From Megamerina dolium (lineage: Eukaryota; Arthropoda; Insecta; Diptera; Megamerinidae): a stretch of 64,000 nt of DNA. This document shows positions 21,170-31,941 of this stretch, in pieces. The position numbers and the translations under genes were made by a program. The stretch spans positions 17,431,584 through 17,495,583 of the forward strand of contig OY978527.1 in assembly GCA_963854835.1 (NCBI GenBank), in the 5' to 3' direction. Position 1 is the stretch's first letter, and each line of letters opens with the position of its first letter. Below the pieces are notes generated by a model, which saw only the letters and a program-made list of their open reading frames with translations, did not search any database and was not told the DNA's origin.

Positions 21170-24100
21170 TACTTACTTACTTATGTGGCCATAACAACCG
21201 AATATCGATTTAGGTCGAAAATAACATGCTTCGCCAGCCATCTCTGTTCTTGGCTAGCTGGCGTCAGTTAGAAATTCCAAGCGCCGTCAGGTTCTCCAGT
21301 ACTTGGTCTTTCCACCGGAGGTTTGGTCTTCCTCTTCTGCGCCGTCCTCCAGCGGGTTCCGAATATAACACCTTCTTAGCTGGAGCGTGTTCTTCCATTC
21401 GCTCGACATGACCTAGCCAGCGCAGCCGCTGGATTTTGATGCGCTTTACTATGTCAGCTCATGGTTGTACCTTATTCGGTACTCGCCACCAACTTAAATA
21501 GGTCCAAAGATCTTGCGTAGGACTTTTCTCTCGAAAACTCCAAGCATTCGCTCATCCGAGATGGAAATTGTCCAGGCTTCAGCGCCATATGTTAGAACAG
21601 GCATGATGAGAGACTTGTAGAGTGTAGTTTTCGTTCTTCGAGAGAGGGCTCGACTTTTCAATTGCTTACTCAGCCCAAAGTAACACCTGTTAGCAAGAGT
21701 TATCCTACGCATGATCTCCAAGCTGACGTCATTACTGCTGTTAATGCTGGTTCCAAGATAGACAAAGTCCCTTAGTACTTCAAAAGCATAGTTGTCAACA
21801 GTGACGTGCTGTCCAAGACGCCGGGACTCTTTGTTTGTTGACACTAGATACTTCGTCTTGCCCTCGTTCACCGTGAGACCCATCCGACGCGACTATCTTT
21901 CCAACTCTGAGAATGCTGCACTGACTGCTCGCGTGTTCATGCCGATTATGGCAATATCGTCGGCATACGCTAACAGCATGACACTTTTGTTGAAGATAGT
22001 GCCATTATGTCGTAGATCAGCAGTTCGTATTATTTTCTCCATAATAAGATTGAAGAAGTCGCACGATAACGAATCACCTTGTCTGAAACCCCGTTCGGTA
22101 TTAAACGGTGCGGAGAGGTCCTTCCCAATTTTCACTGCACAACGGGAGTTATGCAGTGTCATTCTACAAAGTCGAATGAGCTTTGCAGGAATACCGAACT
22201 CAGACATTGTTGCGTAGAGGTAATCCCTTACCGGACTGTCGAAAGCGGCTTTATAATCAACAAATAGGTGGTGTGTGTCGATCTGTTTTTCTTGGGTCTT
22301 CTCCAGGATTTGGCGCAGTGTGAAAATCTGGTCGATGGTGGATTTACCAGGTCTGAAGCCACACTGATAAGGTCCAATCAGGTTGCTGAGCATAGGCTTC
22401 AACCTTTCACACAGTACGCTCGACAGAACCTTGTATGCGATGCTCAGGAGACTTATTCCACGGTAGTTGGCGCAAATTGTGGGGTCTCCTTTTTTATGTA
22501 CAGGACAGAGAACATTGAGCCTCCAATCATCAGGCATGCTTTCATCCGACCATATTCTGTTTATGAGCTGGTGCATGCGGGTGAGTAGCTCATCGCCTCC
22601 GGTCTTAAACAACTCGGCAGGCAGGCCATCAGCACCTGCAGCTTTGTTGTTCTTCAGCCTTAAAATGGCCGTTTCAACCTCGTCATAGTCGGGTGGTGGA
22701 ACATCAACACCATCATCTGTAATTGGGGTTATAGGGTAATCTCCTCCACTGGCGGAATTGTTCGTAGCATCGCCATTCAGTAACGTGGAGAAGTGTTCCC
22801 TCCATAGGCTCAGTACACTCTGGACATCCGTAACCAGATTCCCATTTCCATCACGACAAGAAGAGGCTCCGGGATTTAAACCTCCACTTAGGCGCTTGAT
22901 CTTTTCGAAGAATTTTCGAGTCTCACGTCTTTCCAACTCCCTCTTCTTGCGCCTGAAAAGACGTCTCTCTGCACTCCTTTTCTCTCTGTACCGCTCCTTA
23001 ACAGCTCGCGTTGCGCCTGCACGCAGGGTTCTTCTGTAGGCGGCGTCTTTCTCTGCGGTAGCGTCGCGACACTCCTGATCATACCACTCATTCCTCAGAG
23101 GCCGGTAGTAACCGATTACCTCCTCGGCAGCAGTAGTCATGGGTTGGGATATATGTGTCCACCGTTCGCATGTATCATCAAGTGGGGGAGTGTTCTGCAT
23201 AAGCAGATCCGATAGTCGAGTGGAAAATGCATCTGCTGTCTCTGGTGATTGCAGCTTACTGACGTCGAGCTTTCTCTGTGTGGGGCTTCTCTTGTTATGT
23301 GCGACACATAAGCGTGTGCGCACCTTAGCTGCAACAAGGTAGTGATCCGAGTCGATGTTGGTACCACGGATCGATTTCACGTCCATCACACTGGAAGCAT
23401 GCCTTCCGTCAATCACCACATGATCAATTTGGTTTCTTGTACGATGATCTGGAGACAGCCATGTCGCTTTGTGGATGTCGAGTTGCTGGTATCTGGTACC
23501 ACCAATTACCATGTTTCGTGCTGCGGCGCAGTCGATCAGCCTCATTCCGTTATCGGAGGTGTTCTGGTGGAGGCTGAATTTTCCGACAGTTGGACCAAAG
23601 GTACCTTCCTTGCCCACCCTGGCATTAAAGTCGCCAAGCACAATTTTGATATCGTGGCGGGGGCAGCGGTCATAAGCTTCTTCGAGGCGCTGAAAGAAGC
23701 TCTCCTTGGTCACATTGTCCTTCTCATCCGTCGGAGCGTGGGCACATATAAGGCTGATGTTGAAAAATTTTGCCTTGATGCGGAATTGTGGCCAGCCGTT
23801 CGTTCACAGGCGTGAACTGTGAGACAAGATGTCGTAGTCTCTTGCTGACCAAAAATCCACATCCTAATTCGTGCCTTTCAGCATGACAACTGTAGTAGAT
23901 GTCACAGGACGCTCTTTTGGAGCAGCCCTGTCCTGTCCATCGCATTTCCTGGAGAGCGGTGATGTCAGCTCTGTATTTTTCGAGGACATCAACCAGCTGG
24001 ATAGAGGCACCCTCCCTATAAAGGGACCGGACATTCCAGGTGCATATCCGTAAATCATTGTCCTTTTTTCGTTTGCGGGGGTCATCAACAAAAGCGGTAG

Positions 24101-24275
24101 TCCTTATCCGAGGCATATTTGTTTTTTTCATTGGGGGGGTTTTTTATGTGGCGGGTCCCAAACCCAACGCACAACCTCTACCCGAGGAGATTTTCGCCAC
24201 TCACTTCAGCCGCCTCCCAGCGGGTGCCAGGAAGACGTTGCCCGGTGGTCGCCACATGGAGGGCCACCATTAATA
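21170..24275 (-). mobile_element. RTE-clade non-LTR retrotransposon, nearly full length but inactive
   Basis: A single long coding region on the minus strand carries an apurinic endonuclease followed by reverse transcriptase, without an ORF1, as in RTE elements. The 5' leader (24275-24132) is GC-rich. The 3' end is CCACATAAGTAAGTAAGTAA, a short tandem-repeat tail typical of RTE instead of poly(A). Lesions: a frameshift near 23720-23780 in the endonuclease, an in-frame TAG near 21884 where the related copy at 6000 has CAG, and another stop near 21494. It is inserted in the TIR element 20739-24499. Three relatives lie in this window (4921-6503, 55946-56055, and more distantly 13835-14390). Confidence 0.92.
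21494..24131 (-). pseudogene. RTE endonuclease-reverse transcriptase coding region
   Basis: From 24131 the frame opens with MKKTNMPRIRTT, then DLRICTWNVRSLYREGASIQ (endonuclease motif I) and ITALQEMRWTGQG (catalytic Glu region). After a frameshift come LGDFNARVGKEGTFGPTVGK, SPDHRTRNQIDHVVIDGRH and SDHYLVAAKV, which supply the Asn, Asp and His of the active site. The polymerase follows: LKNNKAAGADGLPAELFK, RGISLLSIAYKVLSSVLCER, LFVDYKAAFDSP, GFRQGDSLSCDFFNLIMEK and the catalytic LLAYADDIAIIG. The thumb continues past the TAG with GKTKYLVSTNKESRRLGQHV and FVYLGTSINS to FGPI and a stop. Total about 870 codons. Inactive because of the frameshift and stops, but only lightly damaged. Confidence 0.92.
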
Positions 24276-24499
24276 ATAATGAAAGCGCCGTCACATAGTA
24301 AGCAGAGCAAGCTATATGACTACCCCTCATTAACAAATAAAGGTATCATCACATAGCGCTCAGATCAAACTACATGACAGCCAGTGAGTTGCCTTGCGAT
24401 GAGTTCAACAAGGATTGCGCCATGTACGCGTATGCGCGAATGCGCGTAATCCTTATAAAATTATACGGTTCATATGGTTATACGATTGCATGAACCCCA

Positions 24500-24889
24500 C
24501 TAATATTCATTACGAAGGTTCTCACGGATGAAGGAGAAGAAGTAAAGAAAAAACAACAAACACACGAGTTTGACACTGTAAGGAAACAGTTTCTGATATT
24601 ACACGGCGCAGCTAAGAGGAATCTTTTACAATTGCTCTATCTCTATTAATATACCCTGACCAAAATCCACGAGCGATAAGGAGCCACAGTGTGGCTACGC
24701 GCCACTATTATAATACCTGAAGGCAACATGCATCTGTTTTGGATCTACAATAAATTGGAAATAAATATAGATGGTAGCATCGTAACGTAGCTTCCAACAA
24801 ACTAGATAACAAAAAGGCAAATTCTATGGTGTTGCCACAGAGTATAAATAGGGTAGTTCTCAGGAAATTTTTGGTGCATTAATGAAAAA
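24500..24889. other. Spacer with LTR-like scrap
   Basis: No coding signal. At 24828-24855 GTGTTGCCACAGAGTATAAA matches the TATA region of the LTRs at 40029-40924, so a fragment of Gypsy LTR probably remains directly before Gypsy copy 2. Confidence 0.4.
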
Positions 24890-26795
24890 GTCACGTATCT
24901 GAAGGAACATGTAGACGACTTGGAAGATGAGTTCGAGAAATTAGAGCACGAACTCAACTAAACATAAACGTACCATCTATATCGGTGATTATAGAATCAA
25001 GTACAATTAAATTAAAGCCACCAACATTTGATGGAACCACCCCATTCAACATCTTCTAGCTTCAGTTCGAGACAACAGCTTCGAAGAATCAATGGGATGA
25101 TATCGAAAAGACTGCTGCTTTAATAGTCGCATTAAAAAGTAATGTTGCTGATGGTTCCAGAGAAATATCGTGGTACCTATCAAACACTAATGGACACACT
25201 CCAGGGCAAATATGGTAATGAATATAAGAGTCAATTGCATCGAGTAGAATTAAGGTCGCGAGTGCAACAGAGTAATGCTAGCGTTCAGGATTTCACTTCA
25301 GATATTGAGGGCTTATATCCTCTAGCGTTCTCCGGTAATTCGGAATAATTCATCGAAAAAATAAAAATAAAGGCATACATAGATGGTATATGTGATGGAG
25401 AGTCTAAGCGCGCCCTAGAATGTCACCAAGTAGTACATATGCCGAAAAAGTTAGTAGTGCCTTGACATATGAAGCCGCCAGTTTGATGTGTCGACCAATG
25501 CCACAAGTACGCCAACTAAAAGCAGAAACATCAGATCTGGTTGAAACAGTGTGACAGGCATTCAAGTCAGTAGTGTAGCCTGAAGCAAGAACAACAGGTC
25601 GACGTTAAAACAAATTTACTGGTAATTTATTTTCATTTGCGACAAGCAAGGACATAGGGCGCGTGGCTGCCATCTACGACGAAAGCGATCAAGATCGAAT
25701 TCTCCAGGAAGACAAAAGAAGGAGAATAAGGTGGACAGCGATCGCTCCATTAACCCAAATTCATCGTTAAACTAAATCGAGTCAGTCTAGTGGGGCGTGA
25801 ACTGACTTGACTTGATGGGTTGCCCCATCGTTCACTTTTCACAACTACAGCGTGTGCCAAGCAGCTTGACTATTGATGAAAAACTGGACAATATGGAGTT
25901 CATGTTAACCCTGGATACTAGTGCATTTGGTAAAGAGGCTTGAGCTTTTAATGGAAATAAAATTGCGTGTAGTAACGGGTGAGGATGTAGGTGCACAGTA
26001 GACCTAGGGTCGCAGTGCAATACAACCCTCCAATAACGGGTGAGGATGAACAGATTCTGGGCAAGATTAAGAAACTAGTATCTCTTGGAAATTGCAAGTG
26101 GGAAGATGACTTCATTGTGCCCGACATCATCGATGATGTAATAATTGGTGTTGATTTTATGATTGATAATGGATTTACCTTAGATGTAAATCAACGGATA
26201 CTACGCTATGCGAATTTCGAGTTACCATTGAACATCGGCTACAAGCGTAGTGAAAATATCAAACAAATACTGACATGTCAACACCAAGAGGTTTTGGAAA
26301 ATCAGAAGCGGTAATTTGGACATAGATGAATATGGATGATGGGAGAGGCAAGTTGTGTGTAGTGGAAGCGGATAAAGAACTAACGAATAAGAATTGTGAT
26401 TGGTTATTGCCAGAAAGTTGCTGCTGTAGTAGACTGCGAAAAGGGTTCGTCGATGAAAAGTGGACGATCAGGAATTGTTAGAGCTAAATTAAAAGCACAT
26501 ATGGAAGAATGGGCAGGTGTGCTTACCAAACAGCAAAAAGAAAAGGCTTTACAACTATTGTAGAAGTACAGTTCAAACTTTTCATCAAATGGAAAAACTA
26601 CTGGACGAACAACCACCGTGAAGCATCACATTGACACCGATGATTCTAGACCAATTCGATAATTACCACGACGAGTTCCGTTCGCTATCTGGTGCGAAGT
26701 GGTTTTCAACTCTTGATCTGCAAACTGACTACTGCAAGTGGAACATGGTGAGGAGGACAAAAAGAAACAGCTTTCACGTTCACCTAATTTGCCTT
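24890..26795 (+). mobile_element. Decayed Ty3/Gypsy retrotransposon, copy 2
   Basis: The order is coiled-coil segment (24895-24960), gag (25024-25480, with LQGKYGNEYKSQLHRVEL), aspartic protease region (25990-26314), a connector, and the beginning of reverse transcriptase at 26680-26720 (SGAKWFSTLDLQTDY). The protease part reads ILGKIKKLVSLGNCKWEDDF, DDVIIGVDFMIDNGFTLDVN and LRYANFELPLNIGY, as in Gypsy elements of this type. The element breaks off where an antisense mariner fragment starts near 26790. Numerous stops and frameshifts. Compared with copy 1 it keeps the protease but lacks the integrase. Confidence 0.85.
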
Positions 26796-27160
26796 GTAAT
26801 AAATCAATTGTGACGTGTGCTGTGTGGCTAGTGGCACCGTCTTGTTGAAACCACATATCGCTGATGTCAAGTTCATCCAATTCTGGCCACAAATAATCTT
26901 CCAACATAGCACGGTTGCGCACTCCATTGACGGTAATATGATGGTCGTTTTCATCCACGAAAAAATACGGCCCAATCACACCTCCGGCATGAAAACCGCA
27001 CTAAACAGTAACTTTTTGCGGGTGCAACGATGTTTCAAGAAGCACTTGTGGGTTTGTTGCTGACCAATAACGCATATTTTGCTTATTGACAAAGCTATTG
27101 AGCCAGAAATGAGCTTCATCGCTGAAGATGAGCAAACGTTGCTGGTTCGTGAACTTTACT
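26790..27160 (-). pseudogene. Internal fragment of a mariner-like transposase
   Basis: The minus strand reads [20 protein letters not shown] (first catalytic Asp), [20 protein letters not shown], then an in-frame stop at the W position of VTVWCG, GGVIGPYFFVDENDHHITVN and MWFQQDGATSHTAHVTIDLL (second catalytic Asp in QQDGAT.H). The third catalytic residue lies beyond the break with Gypsy copy 2. It matches the mariner group whose C-terminus is found at 8640-8965, but the two are separate insertions. Confidence 0.85.
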
Positions 27161-27439
27161 ATGATGTAAATGTTGACTTTAACTAACGTTTTGACATTGA
27201 CAGTTGATTAAAAAAGTTTAAGGGTGCGTTCATATAAAGATACGAAATTGTTATGTCCCTAATGGAAAACCCTTTATATGGTCACTCTATGAACGAAGAG
27301 CAACAACTAATTTGAATCGTCTTCGTCTCAGTCATTTGTTCAACTTGCACTTCATTTTCATTTCAACTTTTCAATTTCATATCGTCACCTTTAGTTGCCA
27401 CAACATGTAGAATTTAACATTGTCAAAAAAAAAGAGAGC
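27161..27439. other. Segment shared with upstream region of MADF-BESS gene 2
   Basis: Bases about 27285-27350 (GGTCACTCTATGAACGAAGA, then CAACAACTAATTTGAATCGT, CATTTGTTCAACTTGC) resemble 43757-43855, just upstream of exon 1 of MADF-BESS gene 2, in the same plus-strand order. Probably a dispersed repeat that lies close to that gene. No coding signal. Confidence 0.4.
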
Positions 27440-27830
27440 TGGGATATGTTAAAAAACTGCCGAAATTACAGCTGTTGAAATTTAAAGGAAATTCTGTCAT
27501 TTTGTATGTGGGCTGCTATAAAGAGTGGGCATGGCTAGTCCATTTCTTGTAAATCTAGTTACCATTACAATACTAATTCACAACTTAAATATGGTTTTTG
27601 TTTAATTTCCTCTCCTTTGTATGGGAGCCACATTAAGAAGTGCAAGTCTAAGTCTCGAATATGGTTCTCTTAGACAGATGATTGACGAAGTTGCAGGGGA
27701 AATTCAGGCCCTTTGTATGGGAGCAGCTGCCAACAGTAGGCGTGGCTCGCCCATTTCTGGTGAGATTAAATAGCAGTATAATACAACTCAACGTGCCAAA
27801 GATTGTTGTCCCAGATAGCATATTAAGTGA
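27440..27830. repeat. Copy of the TTTGTATGGGAG-module repeat
   Basis: Modules such as CTTTGTATGGGAGCMRCNTT, GTAGGCGTGGCTCGCCCATT and TTAGACAGATGATTGACGAAG match the 15636-16886 repeat. Both ends are missing, including the TATACCCTGC terminus. Confidence 0.7.
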
Positions 27831-27930
27831 ATTTGTGGAAGAAGCTTTAGATAATATGATATACAATTTTATATCTTCATTGCATTTACACAAATTTATA
27901 CTTTCTGCAGATAGTAAAAGTATGATTTAA

Positions 27931-28452
27931 TAGCCTAGACAGACGGCAGCCTAATTCCGGATTACCGGCGCACTTAATCCGAATAAAATAATAACCTGAC
28001 AGACGGTAGTATTGCGGATTAACTAAACGGTTGATTGCTGTTTTATTAGGTCTGCTCACTTACATTACTACCACTATCAATTTCTGTCATCTGTCACTCT
28101 CGATATGAGAAAATCTACAAGAATTACGTGAACTGAAAATTATCAGAAACTTGTAAATTGACATTCACCGTTCGAAATTGACAGCTGGATTTATTTGTTC
28201 GCCAACACTTTTGATGTTGAAAACTGTTAACAATTGTGGAAAGTTTTTTGTTAGCGAACAAACCTAATATTTTGTAAAATGGATCGAGAAAAATTCACAA
28301 TAGACAATTTTCAGCAGTGTTGCCATAGAAAATTGTCCTAATCCTCTTTTATTTTGAGAATTAACTCATAGAGTTTATGCCGATTAGCTGCAGTTAATGC
28401 CCGAGTTAATTCGAATTAACTCGGTAATCCGGAATTAGGCTGCACAGGGACG
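27931..28452. mobile_element. TIR element with GCAGCCTAATTCCGG ends
   Basis: The left end (TAGCCTAGACAGACGGCAGC then CTAATTCCGGATTACCG) is mirrored at 28410-28440, which read backwards gives GCAGCCTAATTCCGGATTAC. A partial inverted copy covering the first 330 bases is at 44690-45021. A short ATG frame at 28279 (MDREKFTIDNFQ) is interrupted after about 20 codons and might be the worn start of a transposon protein. No transposase recognised. Confidence 0.6.
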
Positions 28453-28970
28453 TACAAAGGATATGTTGATGATTTTCGAAATGCAGATAATGCATGGAAT
28501 ATAATTTTCATTGTAATACTGGCAACGATTTAGGCAATCAGTCGCTCTCAGTTGGTATTGATGCTATGAATACAAGGTGGGTAGATGTCAATAGTACATT
28601 GCAATCTCAAATCATTGTATTTGTAAAACAATTTTTTTTTGTAAAATGTTTAATTATTAAATATTGATATTTTTAATTAATAAATATTTTTTATTATATT
28701 TAATTCATAAAAATTAGCTCCTTCACTTTTCCATAATCCTGGTAGTTTCAGTAAAATACCTATATTCCAATATTTCCTTTGTACATGTATGCCACTGTCT
28801 ATCGTTCATTTTCGATACTTTGAGAAAACGTAACAAATCCTTTTTAGATTGTTTTCAGTTGATTATCTATTTCTTTGTTACACTTTTGAAGATAGAAAAA
28901 TAATCATTCTAATAATATTAAAATATAAGAAGCAGAATTTATTGACAATTCAGAAGATGTCATATGTAAA
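28453..28970. other. Non-coding spacer
   Basis: Very AT-rich, no coding signal or clear repeat. Confidence 0.3.
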
Positions 28971-29194
28971 TTATGCCCCTATTGCCGTTCACCACTCAAC
29001 CCAGTTTGGTCGTCTTAGAGTCGACCCGACTTCAACAAGACCAAACTATTTTTTGGTATTGTGGTACACCACTGTTTTCGGTTGAAATTGTTATGGCGTT
29101 ACCAGCTTAAAATATCACTTATGACAGAAAAGCGGTCGATTAAGTAAAAATTAAGGAAATATACAATTGTGTTTTGCTGTGAAAATTATTTAAA

Positions 29195-29602
29195 ATGGAT
29201 ATTAGTGTAGATTTGTTTTATGAAGATGAAAACGAAGACGCGAAAATTGATTTGCTACGCTTACGGAGAAAAATTCGTGATGACTCTAACCCTCTTGAAC
29301 TACCTAGCGAAAAGTATAAATATTGTTCAAAATAAATAAAAGCAAATAATAAATTTTTTTATAGATTTATTAGCTATTTTCGACTGAGCAAAGAGGCATT
29401 TTGCTTTTTGCTGGATGACGTAAAAGACCATTTCAAGAAATCTGTGCGTGTCGTATCTATACCACCAATATTGAAATTGTGTGCTGCTCTTAGATTTTTC
29501 GCTGATGGAAGCTACCAGAAGAGCAGCGGCAATGACTTCAATATAGGAGTGGCTCAATCTACAATATCACTTGTTTTAAAAGAAGTATTAGATGTATTGT
29601 AA
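29195..29602 (+). pseudogene. Truncated Harbinger transposase, copy 2
   Basis: Exon 1 29195-29313 and exon 2 29365-29602 (short intron GTATAAATAT...TTATAG) encode the same N-terminal transposase part as copy 1, ending at LKEVLDVL and a stop. The only visible coding change against copy 1 in the shared part is Met to Ile in QSTMSLV/QSTISLV. The DDE catalytic region is absent, so it cannot move by itself. Confidence 0.85.
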
Positions 29603-29663
29603 TGGATCCAAACCCGTATGAAGTAAATTATAAAAAAAATAAGTATACCCTTTCACAGTTTAT

Positions 29664-29929
29664 TCATACACGTTGCCATTCGTTAAACGTTCTACTTGGT
29701 GGTCCCAAACTATTTAATTCCAGAGCAAATCCTTCCCACAATTGTTTTATTTCATTTTTCGTCACACCGAATTGTGGTTTTCCCCGTGCAATGCTTGGAT
29801 TCTGGTCCATTAGTTGAACAAGCCTCTCAAATTGAGCTTTGGTTGTAATTTTTAAACTTCTGAAAATGTATAAAATGTTGAGAAATTACAATATGAAGCC
29901 AAGCTAATTATTACTTACGATCTCTTCAT
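29664..29929 (-). CDS. Myb/SANT-like DNA-binding protein of Harbinger, truncated (about 68 residues)
   Basis: A tiny first exon (29929-29919, ATG AAG AGA TC) joins across a small intron with GTAAGT donor and TTTTCAG acceptor to 29859-29664. The product reads ITTKAQFERLVQLMDQNPSI, then GVTKNEIKQLWEGFALELNS, LGPPSRTFNEWQRV, then a stop. This is the start of the trihelix/Myb-SANT-like domain of the second Harbinger protein, which in autonomous elements escorts the transposase to the ends. It stops right after the third helix, so the C-terminal part is gone. The frame itself is intact; whether it is expressed is unknown. Confidence 0.75.
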
Positions 29930-30170
29930 TATTTTTGGCTTTATTAGTTTAAAGTAAACTGCAACTGATGCAAACCCAACTGCTTATGAGCAGTCGTGTA
30001 TATTTAACGTGCTTGTCGACCAAACTGTAACAGAGTTGCAAACGGTAATACCACAAAAATAATGAACACAACCAAAAAAATCAGCCGCCAGTCGAGTTGA
30101 GAACGGCAATATGAATTTCTCGACGGCGACCAAACTGTTACAAAAGTTGTGAACCGCAATAGGGGCATTA

Positions 30171-30540
30171 AATTCGCTTGATTTTGGCATATTTGGCGAA
30201 TCCATTTCTGGCGAGTCGCCGGCAATGATGCCAAAGTCTCTTGAATTCGCCTTCTGTGTCAGAATCAGGCGAATGCAGCTTGGCGACTTGTTGTTCATAA
30301 TATCATTTTGGGCGAGTCACCAATCATAATAGGCCTGACAAACTTTAAGCATTGCAGCCCAATTATAGAAAATTAACATGATATAACTTAGCACAGAAAA
30401 ACAAAGTTACTCGAGACGTAACTTAGATTGACATGTCAGCTGACACGATCTGTCATATCCGAAAGCAGTATAACCGATTATCCAAAACATAGAACATAAC
30501 CAAAACCTACATCGATTTGGTTTCTAAGAGTATTTATATA
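30171..30540. other. Spacer with possible repeat left arm
   Basis: No coding signal. The phrase ATAACTTAGCACAGAAAAAC (about 30383) recurs near 44366, and the sequence on the far side of the next element (AGAATGATAGAAATACAGAT at about 31480) recurs inverted at about 37440. A larger, older repeat probably surrounds 30541-31443. Confidence 0.4.
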
Positions 30541-31442
30541 AAGGGGCACAACTAGTTTGAAATTTTGAAAATTTCGTTTTTTTTGTTTTTGCATTTTTTG
30601 ATAACTTATACCTTTAAAAATAGCATATTAAAATCTAAAGTGAAAATCTCAAATAGTTTCTGAGTTACAGCCTTCTACAGAGCAGCTTCTCATTATTTAG
30701 AATGGCGCGTTACTTGAGCATCATCAACAGGCTGCTTCGAAGGAGAATCGATCAGCTCGAAGAAAAGCTTCAACAGCCCAGCAGACGCTTTTCGAAGAAG
30801 AGAAAGGTGAATTGTATGGGCCTGGAATAGCGGAATAGATCTAGGTATGTTTAAAAATTTATAACAATAAAATCAGTACTTTTATTTTTAAACGCGTTTT
30901 TCTCAAAACTACATTTTTCAAATTTGCTACAGCTGTAACTTGATAACAAATCATCCGATCGACTTGGGTCTTCTTTTAGCTTATTTTGTATTTGTTTTTC
31001 CATACGATGACCCTCCAGTTTTGTGATTGGATGAAAAATAAAATTATGCCAGGCCAGAAACTATCAGGATTTTCAGCAAGATTTTAATTTTTTTTTTTCT
31101 TCAAAAAACCGACATTTTGTTGCATTTCATTTTTTTTTTACAATTGAGGGCCATTGTATAGGAAATATAACCTAGTTTAATAAAATTTTTGTTGTTTTTG
31201 ATTTCAGGCACTGCGAAGGCTACAATCACTGCAGCAGTGGGAAAACTTTTTTTTTTGAAGACTCAGGAGATGGTGAATAATTTGCTGAAAATCGAATATT
31301 TTCATTTGAAAAAATTACTTTGTATTCATTATTTATGCATAAATATATCTGCATAATTTTAAAACATTCGATGCAATACTTTTTTTTTTAAACAATTCAC
31401 AAAAATCACCTTTTTCAGGCGGTCAAACTAGTTGTGCCCCTT
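30541..31442. mobile_element. TIR element with 20-base ends AAGGGGCACAACTAGTTTGA
   Basis: AAGGGGCACAACTAGTTTGA at 30541-30560 is repeated inversely and perfectly at 31423-31442. The 900 bases between are non-coding except for a short frame near 30702 (ATG GCG CGT TAC TTG). The element interrupts an older repeat whose pieces are on both sides. No target duplication could be fixed with certainty. Confidence 0.75.
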
Positions 31443-31941
31443 AATGCATCGGATAACCGGCGCTTTAACAATCTGTTCCAAGAATGATAGAAATACAGAT
31501 TGCGCCCTAAGTGAGCAGTTATCTTTTTTGGTTTGAGTTTGACAGTCGACTGTTCGTATGCTGACGTCATAAACGAAATGAAAATTAAACAAAAAGCACA
31601 AATAAATTTGTATAATTCTTGCATTTGTATAGTACGCGGTTACCTAAAACAATTTTGATTCAGGAAAAGGTGATTTTTATAAATGAAATGTGCATTGGCG
31701 AGTTGCAATAACGATAGTTGCGACAAATCGTTATTTTTTTTTTTTTTTTTTTGTTAGCTTATTTTTTTTTATTGAATCTTTCTTAAATACAAGAAACTAA
31801 CAATAAGTATTCAAATCTTACAAACTAAATAAAATTATGTGATATCCCCTACGTTCCATCACAATTTGGTGAGTCGCGAGATGTAGCAATTTTACAGCAT
31901 ATTCAGTGTGTCTTTTCTTTTTAATCGACGATGCCCCGTGT

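Larger units (their letters stand above)
20739..24499. mobile_element. TIR element interrupted by an RTE insertion
   Basis: TGGGATTCATGCAATCGT at 20739-20756 and its inverse with one mismatch at 24482-24499 form 18-base terminal repeats. Just inside, both ends carry related CCTTATAAA and TACGCG words. Removing the RTE (21170-24275) leaves about 650 bases of non-coding DNA, a MITE-like size. No transposase and no clear target duplication were found. Confidence 0.5.
28974..30167. mobile_element. Non-autonomous PIF/Harbinger element, copy 2 (inverted relative to copy 1)
   Basis: The ends TGCCCCTATTGCCGTTCAC and the inverse at 30150-30167 are flanked by TTA at 28971-28973 and 30168-30170. The sequence is the reverse complement of 17706-18886 with only scattered differences; this copy retains a longer Myb/SANT-like frame. 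The transposase start is on the plus strand at 29195-29602, the Myb/SANT-like gene on the minus strand at 29929-29664. Confidence 0.9.

Noticed and set aside
23137..23815. Plus-strand open frames of 76-157 codons
   Set aside because: Shadows of the RTE coding region on the other strand.
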